Assembly: GCA_013397435.1 (NCBI GenBank)
Contig: VZRG01000005.1
Span: forward strand, 891,508 to 955,507
Direction of reading: 5' to 3'
DNA from: Erythrocercus mccallii
Lineage: Eukaryota > Chordata > Aves > Passeriformes > Dicruridae
DNA length: 64,000 nucleotides
Position numbers and translations under genes: made by a program. How positions within the stretch are numbered: the stretch's first letter is position 1; every line of letters begins with the position of its first letter. The notes beneath the pieces are model-generated. The model was not told the origin of the DNA. It saw only the letters and a program-made list of their open reading frames with translations, and did not search any database. Below are positions 54,061-64,000 of this stretch, piece after piece.

Positions 54061-56013
54061 AAAGGAGAACACTGCTTGCTGAGGAAACAAAACTGTTTAT
54101 CAACAGACAAATTTAATTTGAACACATATGGTTTGATAGAGTAAAAATGCCAATCACTCTGAGCATAGAGCTTACAATTTCCTATCATAGCCAAAAAGTG
54201 CAGTTGAAGTCCAAACCCTAGGACCTCATCTGGCTACATGGTATCCAAGGCCATTGATTTCAAAAACAAAACAAGAACATTATTTTCGTTGTGCATGGTT
54301 CTTCTTCAGACCCTTGTGCGCAATCTACTAATGCAGGAACTGCTGGATGGGCTGAATGGGTGTGTGCCCCACAGATTTGCTTTTACTCTTTCACCCAAAG
54401 GGAAGACTTCACTGTGGTAGTTCATTAAATGAGTTAATCAATAAATTAATCCATGTAAACCAGTGCAAATTAATATAGCCAATAAAGTGGGAAAAGTGGC
54501 AAGTGTTGCAGGTTGGATACAAGCACACTGATAGGCTTGTTTTCTAAGCATTTATTTGGAATCAGGACAGATACTCCACGGAGGCTGGCTTCTGAAATTT
54601 GTCAGATTTCTCTAGGGACTCTTGTCAATGCAAGAAATGTAATCCACTCTGTGACATAAAACAAGTGAGTATTTATTTCATATGCTGAGGGTGTTACAAA
54701 AAGGACTGACCAAAATGAGCTTACCTTCCTCTTACCCCACTGCATGCAAGGAATGAGTTTGCAGGGACTGAAGACTCTATACTTCTAAGATAGGATATGC
54801 ACAGAAAAAACATTGCTGGAAGGTAAGACAAAACTGAATTGGTATTTCCCCAGAAATTTTTTTTTTGCTTATTTTTATTTGCAACTGAAAATTTGAAATC
54901 CTTAGCTTCTAATCAGATCCTTTGCAAAAATAGCTCTATGTGAATGTGAGCTAGACATGTAAGAAAAGGTATGCTAAGAGTTTTGAAACAAGTTTGTTTT
55001 AAAGGTTGGTTAAACAAGTTTGTTCATAGCTGAATTTTTCCAGTATTCTCAAAGGGAAAAAAACTCAATTTTTTTTAACAAATACATTCATCTACATTTT
55101 TCACACTTTGTAGCAGATGTAATATGGTTGTGCAAGTTTGTGACGTGTGCACACAAAGATGCATACAAAGTTATTATTTCACAAAGAAATGACTGGAAAT
55201 ACTGCCTTATGTCACTATCTGCAAGAAAAAGAGCAGACCACACTTTCTGACTGACTTTCTCTAACCAACATAGGAAATAGCATTTTACAACATAGAACTG
55301 AAGAGAATCAACACTTCCCTAAGTCATGATGTTGCCAACATGGGACCTTGGCGAGTGGGAGAGCAAAAACCAAGGAATATGAATGGCAAAGCTCTCTCTC
55401 CAAAGCTCCTCTGGCATGTCTTTTGTTTCATCTTTTGGTCAAAGTCTCAGTCTTGCTTTAGCACATATACTCTTTGTTATTAATGTCTTTGTTTTTCATG
55501 CAGAGAAGAAAAATGCTTTTAAACACTGTGTATGTGTTTTAAATGGGTGTCACTTCCAAACTCACTGTCAATAGCTAGTCTTACTTAATCAGCTAGAAAA
55601 TATCATGAGTAAGGGTTCTTAATTGAGACTGGAAAAATCCAAGATAATTACCATAATAGGCTGAAGATCTCTGAGTCTGAAGGCTTTAAAAGTCAGAGAA
55701 AATTGGGGACATATGTGTTCTGTCTGTAAGATTGTTCTATATAGGATATGGAAAAATGGAAATGACAGGCATTTTGCAATGTACAGTAGCATTGATCATA
55801 GAAAGAACATATGCATTTGTTTGTCAGAAGCAATGAAGTGAAAAATGACACTTAATTGGAGCTGACATAAAATGGCCTCATTAGCAGTACAAATAATATA
55901 TGTGTGCAGCTTGGCTGTCAATAAGAACAAAACATATTTCTTCTGACACATATATTAGTGTCTTTTAAGATTCATGTCAAGTTTTCAGTCAGGTTTACTC
56001 ATTTAAAGAATGC

Positions 56014-56042
56014 CTTTTTTTTCTTCTTTTTTTTTTTTTTTT
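56014..56042 (+). promoter_or_regulatory. U-rich tract upstream of the 111-nt exon
   Basis: 29 bases of T with two C, lying 42 nt before the exon start. Between it and the acceptor are purine-rich bases (GAGAGAG) and only a short TGTGTTTC. Such a detached tract may recruit U-rich binders (PTB, TIA1 or ELAVL type) and could influence exon recognition; this role is inferred. Confidence 0.4.
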
Positions 56043-56083
56043 AATATGAGAGAGTTTGAACTGTAAATAACGTGTGTTTCTAG

Positions 56084-56194
56084 GGTGCTGTGATAACACC
56101 AACAATGGACCACACTATGTCAATGCAGCCAGCAAGCATGATGGGCCCTCTGACCCAACAGATGAACCACCTTTCCTTGGGCACAACAGGAACG
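56084..56194 (+). CDS. RBMS3: RBMS3 111-nt exon, C-terminal Met/Gln-rich segment
   Basis: Internal exon of 37 codons, phase 0 at both ends, reading GAVITPTMDHTMSMQPASMM and on to QQMNHLSLGTTGT. MDHTMSMQPA, GPLTQQMNHLSLGTTGT and the TPTM context fit RBMS3; RBMS1 has TPSMEHTMSLQP, SPLAQQMSHL and GSTGT as I remember. The acceptor is GTGTGTTTCTAG; the dense T-rich tract lies unusually far upstream at 56014-56042. The donor is ACG/GTAAGAT. If the donor were ignored, the frame would run 47 codons into the intron to a TAG at 56336-56338. The next constitutive exon was not found before the end of the window. Confidence 0.95.
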
Positions 56195-58615
56195 GTAAGA
56201 TCACTATTTCTTTTCTCTATTGCAAAGCATCTATTGCCTACTGAGTTTCCTAAGGTAATTTACTACTGTTTTCAGTCCTTTTCAGGGCTTCACCATCATA
56301 TAGTCACCATTAGTTATTACAGAACAGAAATGGCATAGTATGGGTAGTAAAGTGGTAGGCCAACAAAACCTAATCTATATTTAAGAGGAACTATCTGTAC
56401 TAGTTCTCATGTAATTATGGAAGTACTGCTCTAGCAATTTGTTTTTTAAATTGTTTGCTTGTCAGTGTAGAAAACATACCTCTGGGACCAGGAGTTCTGG
56501 CTTTGTGGTAGGATCCACTACTCACTTCAAGCCATTGCAGCCAGCCATATGTATTTTGTTCCTGGTTTAGAAATGTGATATTTGGTCAAGGCCAGCTGTG
56601 TTTCCAGTATATTGTATTTAAACTTGCATATTTCAGCAACTATTTTCAAATTTTCTTTTTAAGCTGTGTAGGTCATATTCAGTTAACTCCCCCAGAGTTA
56701 ACTCCCTCTTAATTAAAATCATTTAAGCTCTCTGAAAAGTTCCTAAAATATAGCAACTGCAGACTATATATGGTGGTTTGATATGTGAATGTGTGCATAC
56801 TGCGTGTATGTAAATTTTTGCAAAAATACAAGCATAGACATTACACATCTGTATCTTTAGCACACATGCTCTTTATGTAATAATTATGTGAAACATGTAA
56901 TTACATAACATGCTCTGTTATGCACTTACCCTTTTTTCACCACTGTTGTACTTGATACTAATCTACAGGAACACAGTTTTCCAACTTTTTAAAATTGGAT
57001 AAGGTACTTAATACAGTTGAATCTGTACAAAATTATTTAACCACTGTGTTGGGTCTCTTCGTGATCCCTTCACTTCTTTCTTCTGTTCATCTGTTGAATT
57101 TAATTCTAACTCCAGTGTCCTGTCCCACTTCTTTAAAAAAACTCTGTTAAGGTCTAAGATCTCTGGGTTTTTTTTCCAAGGAAACTTAAATATGATTATT
57201 TATTGTTTATTCTTGATATTTTAAATGTTGCATTCAATAATCAGAAGTAAGAATTACGTTGCAAAGTTAATCTCAACATTTTCCCCTTCATGAAATTGAA
57301 GGAACTACTTGGTCTAGTGAGAATTTCTGCATGTGTAATTATTGTGATTTTAAAGCATGTTTAAAAGTTAAGGCAAGGAAATGGAAAATGAATTCTGGTT
57401 GTGCTGTTGGGCAGCTCCCATGAATTTTTTCCTCTGCCTGTCATTTTCAATTCCATGACTCTTAACAGACATTGTCTTCTGTGCTCATTGTCTCACAATC
57501 TTAATGCAAACTAGAAAATTCCCAGTTAATGTTCTCTTCTTGCTTGAGACCACTGTTACAGTGCTTACAGTAACAAATCTACCTGGGGAGTCAGGCAAAG
57601 GGTGCTGAGAGGCAGTGGGTCATCTAGTGGGTGACAATGAGATCCTGAACTCATGTTACTGCAACCAAATGAAAATCTTTCCTTTCTTTTTCTAGCGCTT
57701 TACACAATTTTATATTTCAAGGTCACAGCATTCCCTGTGATAATTTCTTGAAATACATTCAGAGGTATACTATAAAGGTGTATGTTTACTATCTGTATAA
57801 TTCCTGAGTCATTTGCAGAAAACTCAAGGAGCAAAAAGGAGTAAATGATTGATGAGTGCTACAATATCCATAGGCGTTTCAACCTATTTTATCACATACA
57901 GGATTTCTCTTAGATAAAAAAAGCATCAGCACCATATTCAGTTTAGGTGCTCCTGCAAGCACTATAGTCATGGATGTCATAAAGAATTCCTCCTGTTGGG
58001 AATTCCTCCGATCAGAAATCACAGTTTGGGCTGCCAGTAGCAGTTTTGCTGGATGTATCCATCCAGAGGTGAAATTCATTCTTCAGCATGTATTCTGTTA
58101 CAGGAAAAAAAATCAAACAAACCACAAAATAACATGGGGAACACAAGCTATTTAGAGATATGATTTACTTAAAGATATTTTTCTTCATTTATTTGGAATT
58201 CTGACTTTTGGTCCAGAGAGAGGAGCATTGAGAGCATAAGGCATGAAGAATTATGCCAAGTCCAAGTCATACTACTGTGAGTACCTCAGCAGGACTAGGT
58301 TTTATGGGAGATAAAAGATATAAATGATACATTTCTGTTATGAATATATTTTTCAATTTTATCCTTAAAACTGTGCAACTGAGTGTGATAAAGAGCCACC
58401 AACTACTTTTCAAGAAACCAGTCAGATTTTTTTAGTCAAACAAGACAAAAAGTCACAAATAATTCTACTCAAATAATTTTACTCACTGTTGGCAGTAACT
58501 CTGTCCCAATTTAATTTAAAAGCTTGCAGTATGCAAAGCAGTTTTTTGGGAAGGCTTTCATATGTTCACTTCCTTAGACAAAGTATTTTGCTAATTAACA
58601 TGACATATTTTTCAG

Positions 58616-58681
58616 CTGAAGCAGGCCCCTGTGGTCACTCCAGTGAGCGCTGACTTCAAAACCACCTCCACACTTACCTGA
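58616..58681 (+). other. Candidate alternative (terminal) exon of RBMS3
   Basis: A good acceptor (branch-like GCTAATTAAC, then ATATTTTTCAG ending at 58615) is followed by a GC-richer block, open in the exact phase left by the 56194 donor. It reads LKQAPVVTPVSADFKTTSTL-Thr then TGA at 58679-58681, a 21-residue Ser/Thr/Pro/Val-rich tail like the rest of the RBMS C terminus. ATTAAA poly(A)-type hexamers follow at 58822 and 58988. Alternatively a GTGAGC donor at 58643 would make a 27-nt frame-neutral microexon (nine residues, ending CCA). No transcript evidence is available here, and I do not recall this tail from any annotated isoform with certainty. Confidence 0.4.
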
Positions 58682-60840
58682 TTCAGGATGAACACAGGTT
58701 TCTAAAACATTGCTTCAACAGAAAATCATTTCTCTAGTGAGTGAGCTAGAGAAATAGCATAAGGGCCTATGCAGCTTCATATCTTGTGGGAATTACTCAG
58801 TCTTTTGATGCTCCTTAAAAGATTAAAATACTCTGTCCAGGCTGGAGCCATTCCATCTCCCTTCACAGAGGAGCACTCTTTAGCTCTTTGGTGAGGCAAG
58901 TGATCCGAGTAACAGCAGCCTCTGCCATTTCCTGCCTTGGCTCCAAAAACTGGATTTGAGTTTTGATCTCTCAGCCCTGAAGCACACATTAAAACCCTTG
59001 GGAATCCAGGGTGCAGCTGCCTCCATCCACTTGATTATTTTATTACCAGCCTAGGTTGGGCTTAATGCTGGTAGGACTGTTCACTTCCATCTGGGAGCAT
59101 CCAATTCAGCAGTCAAAACAAAGTAGTTTTCCTTTAGACTCACTCATAGTCAGCTGCATTTCCCTTGTGCTAGGTAAAGCCTTCACCCCAAAACACAAAT
59201 AATTTTGTTTAGGAAACCAATTGCCATGAATAGGGACAAGAAGTTTTCTTTCTATCCAAACTCCCAAAGAATGTGTATTTAACTTCATTTTATATATTTA
59301 ACATTCTTATTTATTATTTATTATTGAATTGTCCACATAAAATTAGACATCTCTGCTATACCAAGCATTTCCTAATCAGTAGGATGCCTGATCAGGCTAT
59401 CAAGATGCCAGGCCAAAGGAAAAGCTGCAAATCCCTCCTTGCTTGGTTCCAATGCCAAGGGATGGTATAGGGAACTGGAGGGAGAGAGGAGGTAAAGGTG
59501 CCATTTATGGCACCTCAACCCTATGTTCCTGTGTTGTGAGAGAAACTGGTACAGCATTTGCATGTCCCAGTTACTTTGCTTTGCTTTCTGCTTCATACAC
59601 CAAGAACATAATTGTCTTTTGCCTTTATGAAAATCAAATTGATTTCCACCGGTGAAAATACAGCTTTTGTTGCTGATGAATTGAGAGGCACATGTGCTGC
59701 TCTGATCACTTCCCCATTCTGCTTGAAATCTGGAGTTAGGCAATCTGCCAGAGGGGTGATTCCTGCCATATTTATATGTATTTTTCATAGATATCTCTTC
59801 ACTCAAAAACAGCAAAATGCATTTACTTGGGTGTGCTAGCTGTGGGCAAATACATAAAGAAAACCTAAGCTTAAATTATGTCAACATTACAGCAAGAAAG
59901 CAATAGCTCTGAATATTCTGATTAAGGCTGACAACCCAGTTTCAGCTTCTACAATTGTATTAAAATGGAATTTTAATGCCAGAAGGCATAATGTGAAGAT
60001 AGACAAGGGGTTTAAAGCTTGATTTTTTTTACTAGTTCATTATTATTTATTATAGTAGGTTTTGTTTTTCCTATGTAATATTCATCTACAATTAGGTCTG
60101 CTATTAAAAAAGATACTGTAGAGGGAGAATAGAGTGTGTGAGTCTGTAAGAGTAACACTGGAAGAGTAGCATTAGTATGTGTTTAATAATGTATGGAAGC
60201 TGCAATTCCATCATCAGCCTGTCATTCAAAATGCTTCCGATACAGCCATTGATCTGACATCTCTTTCGTGGTTTAATAACGTTGTGATTGATGCCTGAGT
60301 GGTTATAATACAAAAACCTTTAGAAATGTAAAAACTGAGCATTTTGATCACTGCTTTCATTCATTGCTGCTTGGCACTTCCAAGTTTGGCCATCATCAGC
60401 AATAATCTGCCACTTCGGTAGGAAAAAGATTTGCTTATTCTTTCTCCTCTGCTTGTCATTCCTGAAGGGAGTTTGCTGTTCTGCACTTTCTTGGTTGGGG
60501 TTTCCCTCTCCTTCCTGGTGTCAGCATCCACCTCAGATACTGCTTGGGTTCCAGTTTCATTCAATAGTTTGAGGCAGCCTTTGTTGGTCCTCATAGGCAG
60601 AGGATCAACTCCAGCTTTTCTTCCTCTCCTTTATAATAGCCTTACTGTAGCCTTGTTTTGTCTTAAACCTTTGAGGCTCACACCAATGGGAGAGTGAGTA
60701 GAAGCCAGATTTTTTTACTAAAACTAGTAGTTCAATTGGCTGCTTAATTGCTCTTCACACTTGTTCACTCAGCTTTCAGTTTCTAACTTAGAAACTTGAT
60801 AGTTAACTTACAAAGTAAACCCTCCATTGCACTTTTTAAA

Positions 60841-60868
60841 CAAAAAACAAAACAAAACAAAACAAAAA
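60841..60868 (+). repeat. (CAAAA)n simple repeat
   Basis: About five AAAAC units following a short A-rich lead-in. Confidence 0.9.
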
Positions 60869-63836
60869 GTTTATTTGTTCCAGATACTCTGTATTAAAAA
60901 TGCAGCCAGGTGAAGCTATTGCAGTGACATAATGTGGGATCCTGTTGTAACTGCAAACTACCCTAACTCAGCTTTCCTGGTTTATAGTGTCGCTGAAATT
61001 TCTCAGTGGAATAGCAGGCTTGTTATGCAGGTACATCAGTCTTATCTTTCACTTTGTTAGTTCCTTTTGTTGCCAGCAAGGCTTGATGATATCTCCAGAA
61101 CCCTTCAATGGAACAACAAGCTTGTTATAGGTTTTTTATCTTTTATTTCCTTTGGATAGTCCATGGTCACTGGTGGTTTAAAATGTCACCTGAAGGCCTC
61201 AGCAGAATAACTGCTTTGTTAGATAGGGTTGGTTTTTTTTCCTGTTTAATCTTCCATTCTATTTGCAGATACTACAGCTACATGGAGCTGAAACACCATC
61301 ACATTCCCCTCATGTTCAGATTCTTGTTCAAAAAGCACTCTGTTATTCTAATTGTGTGTCACAAGGTCCTTGGAGAGCTACAGGAGCAAAGTTTCTTTGC
61401 AGTCTTGTGCCTTTCACGTTATCAGGTGTTAATCTCAGAGCTCTTTTATTTTATTTATTGACTGACAGTTTCAGTTACTGTTTGTGTGGAAAATATAGGA
61501 CTGAACCCATTTCAAATGAAATAGCCTAGTTTAGGCTGAAACTAAGATTTTCCTTATCCTTTTACTCAGCCAAAGTCCAGGGCAAATGTAAGTGATTAAC
61601 AACATGGAGCTGTCTAGGGCAGGAGATCCATTTAAGGAGAATTGATTCTGGTTAGAAGGGAGAAGATCAGTCTAAATTCTTTTGAGATTTATAAAAAACA
61701 AGTAACTCCTCCTGCACCTTTCTTCCCAAGCATTCTCTTGAAAGGCAGTTCAAATTTACCTCATGTGTAATTTGAGATAAAAAGGGACACTCAGGGCAAC
61801 TGAAAAGCCCCAGATTCTGAGCAGTCATCAGGAGACTAAGAACTTTTCTCATGAAGGATTAAATCAATTTGCAGAGTTCACTGCCATTAAATATTATTGA
61901 GTCAAAAAGGTTAACAATCTTAAAAATAGATTCAGTATTTCTATAAGGAAACATTTGTGAATGCAACAGCATTATTTGAGGAAAAAATCTTAAATTGACA
62001 GCATAGGCCAAATATCTGCTCAGGTGAGCAAGGAACGGTGTGATCTTTTCCCTTTCTGGACCATCTTGAAATTCCACAGACTCATGTAAGAACTGGGCGG
62101 ATCAGCTCTCTTGCAGATGAGACTCTTTTAACTCATCTCTTTCAACATGGGTTCCACAGTGTATGTTTGACCATAGCTGTGGTTAGATGGTATTTTTGAG
62201 TGAATAAAGTTTATAAAATCATATATCTGAAGTGTTCCCCCTTCTCTTCTGAGCTCAGCTTTCCTACCATTTGTTGGTAGTGGCTTACTGTTTGCTTTTA
62301 TGTGCAAGTGCACCAATCTTCAAAGTCACTACCTATCATAGGCAGGAAGGGAAAATGTAAAAGGAGAGGAAACACAGGTGGAGGGAATTCTGTTTTTGGT
62401 CCAAGCAGCACTTCATCTGAGCTGAGCAGGTCAGTAGCTTTTATTCTGTGTTAAATTTTACCGTCACACAACACTTTCACAAACAAACAAAACCTTTTGT
62501 TAAGGACTCCTTGCATTTCTTTGAGGTATCAGCCACTGACTCAAAGTGACATTAGCCTAGATTCCCCTTCAGAGAAGGAATCAACTCCCTGATTGTGGTG
62601 ATAAAAATACACATCAACATAAAGCAATAGTGATGGATCAGCAAAGTAAAAAGTATCAGCCAGAAAAGCCTAACTAATATCACTTCATTTTCATCATCAA
62701 ACTAACCTCAAATTGATTTGCAGATGACTTTACGTAACTGTAAGCTAGAACATTTAAAGGCTTGTTTCTCATATATTTTCTTAAATATGACTACTGCAGT
62801 TCTTTTTTTGTGATTTCCAGAAGTGCCACCTGGTGAATGGGAGTGTGGTTCGAAGCTACCTCTTCAAGCATGTTAGTTTTCTTTATTTAGTGACAGCTAT
62901 GCATTGCATATAAAATGAAGGTTTTTTTTATTTTGTAGTAATGAAGAGAAACTGAAAGCCATAAAACTGGTAGTATCTGGCATAAATTTAGTGATCTGCA
63001 GAATATTCCCCCCAAAATGGCTCATCTATAGTCATACTCCCAGAAAGTTTTGTTATTTCTCCTGAAACAAGATTGAACTCGTTTTGCTAACTACTAGTAG
63101 GTCATTTACCTAAATGTTTTGAATTTCAAGAGGAGAAATATAATGTTCACACATTTTCTTGGCAAATTGTGTTGATGCTATCAATGACAGGGCAAGTTTT
63201 GGGGAGAGAAGGAATCTCTTTATTTAGCAGACATGGAAGTAGAGGAGAGGGACAAATAATAGGTTAAAAAAAAAACCTGAAAATAATTCTAGGTTTGAAA
63301 CATCCTGCCACACCTACAACTGGCAAACTCAATAAGAGGTGGAAAACAAAAGTACTCTAAATGTCAGGTCTGTCATCTGTATTATCTTGATGTGTTTCTC
63401 TTTTGTAAATATGTTTTCCATTTTTCAATCAAGAAGAGAACTCTTTGCCTTATTAGAATGTAATTTGTTTTTATTGTCGTGCCTGTGTTTAAACAAGGCT
63501 CAGGTAATTTTTACTGGAATGAGGAATATGGCTTTCCAGAGAAAGCCATATTCCACCAAATATAAGTGGTGAAGACAAGCTCTTTGGGGGTTCTGTAGTA
63601 CAAGGCAAGTTTGAGGATCTTAGAGAGGTGAGGAGTGTTTTTCAAAACTGTGGCCATGTGAAAAGCAAGAAGTGTCTCCCAGAGGTGCTGCTTCCACTGT
63701 TCTTCTCTGCTAAGAGCTGGGAAACAGACCCGTGGTCATTTCTCATTTCTCCTCATGTACAAGTGCACACAAACACAGCAAGTGTTGAAATCCTTGAAGA
63801 AGGTGTATCGTCAGTGGAAAAGAACAACTTGATGTA

Positions 63837-63884
63837 ATAAATATATTATAATAGATAATGTATATTATTATATTATATTATATT
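63837..63884 (+). repeat. AT-rich simple repeat at a gap edge
   Basis: TATAT/TATTA units running directly into the N block; the gap probably reflects failure to assemble this low-complexity tract. Confidence 0.9.
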
Positions 63885-63975
63885 NNNNNNNNNNNNNNNN
63901 NNNNNNNNNNNNNNNNNNNNNNNNNNNNNNNNNNNNNNNNNNNNNNNNNNNNNNNNNNNNNNNNNNNNNNNNNNN
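63885..63975. other. Assembly gap (91 N)
   Basis: Run of N preceded by an AT-rich microsatellite and followed by 25 bases of unique sequence. True length unknown. Confidence 0.99.
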
Positions 63976-64000
63976 ACTGTTGCAGTCCTTCACACAATAT

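Larger units (their letters stand above)
26103..56083 (+). other. RBMS3: RBMS3 intron, 30 kb
   Basis: Large intron between the 51-nt and 111-nt exons, bounded by GTAAGTG and TTTCTAG. It contains the tRNA/CR1 SINE (34344-34485), a CR1 LINE fragment (53610-54060), a small perfect inverted repeat (41179-41197), a 13-A run near 38607-38619, TA-rich patches near 51165-51197, and several low-repeat stretches that read like conserved non-coding DNA (about 40540-40700, 52900-53110, 55800-55990). The longest open frame in the window (154 codons at 40073-40537) is here but shows no domain and is treated as chance. Confidence 0.85.
56195..64000 (+). other. RBMS3: Start of the next RBMS3 intron (no constitutive exon found)
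   Basis: Begins with GTAAGAT. The expected next coding block of the common RBMS3 C terminus was not found up to 64000. The stretch contains the exon-like block at 58616-58681, a weaker acceptor-plus-open-frame at 62821, a CAAAA repeat at 60841-60868, an AT microsatellite and a gap near the end. Otherwise it is AT-rich unique sequence. Confidence 0.75.

Noticed and set aside
61270..61529. Acceptor-like TCTATTTGCAG followed by long open frames in two phases
   Set aside because: Phase-0 translation shows no RBMS character and no donor or convincing terminal-exon features; less supported than the 58616 block.
1..64000. Bacterial-type systems, CRISPR arrays, phage or toxin genes
   Set aside because: No spaced direct-repeat arrays, no dense gene packing and no prokaryotic operon structure; the exon-intron layout and CR1 elements show vertebrate nuclear DNA.

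Overview
The window looks like vertebrate, most likely bird, nuclear DNA. It is AT-rich and almost entirely non-coding. Its only clear coding sequence is a set of short exons with canonical AG/GT splice sites, and it carries CR1-type LINE debris. One element at 34344-34485 joins a tRNA-Ile-like head to a CR1-type tail. That architecture is known from songbird SINEs (the TguSINE1 type), so a passerine is the best guess. Two runs of N show that this is a draft assembly.

Five consecutive plus-strand exons (5229-5335, 16101-16147, 23352-23448, 26052-26102, 56084-56194) splice in a single open frame of 413 nt (137 codons plus two bases completing a split codon). Conceptual translation gives the end of the second RNA-recognition motif followed by the low-complexity C-terminal region of an RBMS/MSSP-family single-strand RNA-binding protein. 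Residue choices point to RBMS3 rather than RBMS1 or RBMS2. The promoter, RRM1 and most of RRM2 lie upstream of the window. The last part of the common C terminus, which begins with Tyr-Met-Thr in the form I remember, was not found and should lie downstream.

Layout: 1-5228, end of an upstream intron with a possible old CR1 scrap; 5229-5335, RRM2-end exon; 5336-16100, 10.8 kb intron with an assembly gap; 16101-16147, 47-nt exon; 16148-23351, intron with a TTA microsatellite and a long pyrimidine tract; 23352-23448, 97-nt exon; 23449-26051, short intron; 26052-26102, 51-nt in-phase exon; 26103-56083, 30 kb intron holding the tRNA/CR1 SINE and a minus-strand CR1 fragment; 56084-56194, 111-nt exon; 56195-64000, start of the next intron, with a candidate unannotated exon at 58616 and a gap near the end.

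No operon, CRISPR array, functional tRNA or rRNA gene, intact transposon or second protein gene was found. The observations most worth checking concern splicing: a phase-compatible exon-like block at 58616-58681, a strong decoy or alternative acceptor 40 nt upstream of the 47-nt exon whose use would give an immediate stop, and the frame-neutral 51-nt exon with a weak acceptor. Comparisons with other RBMS proteins are from memory of the family; no alignment or search was run.
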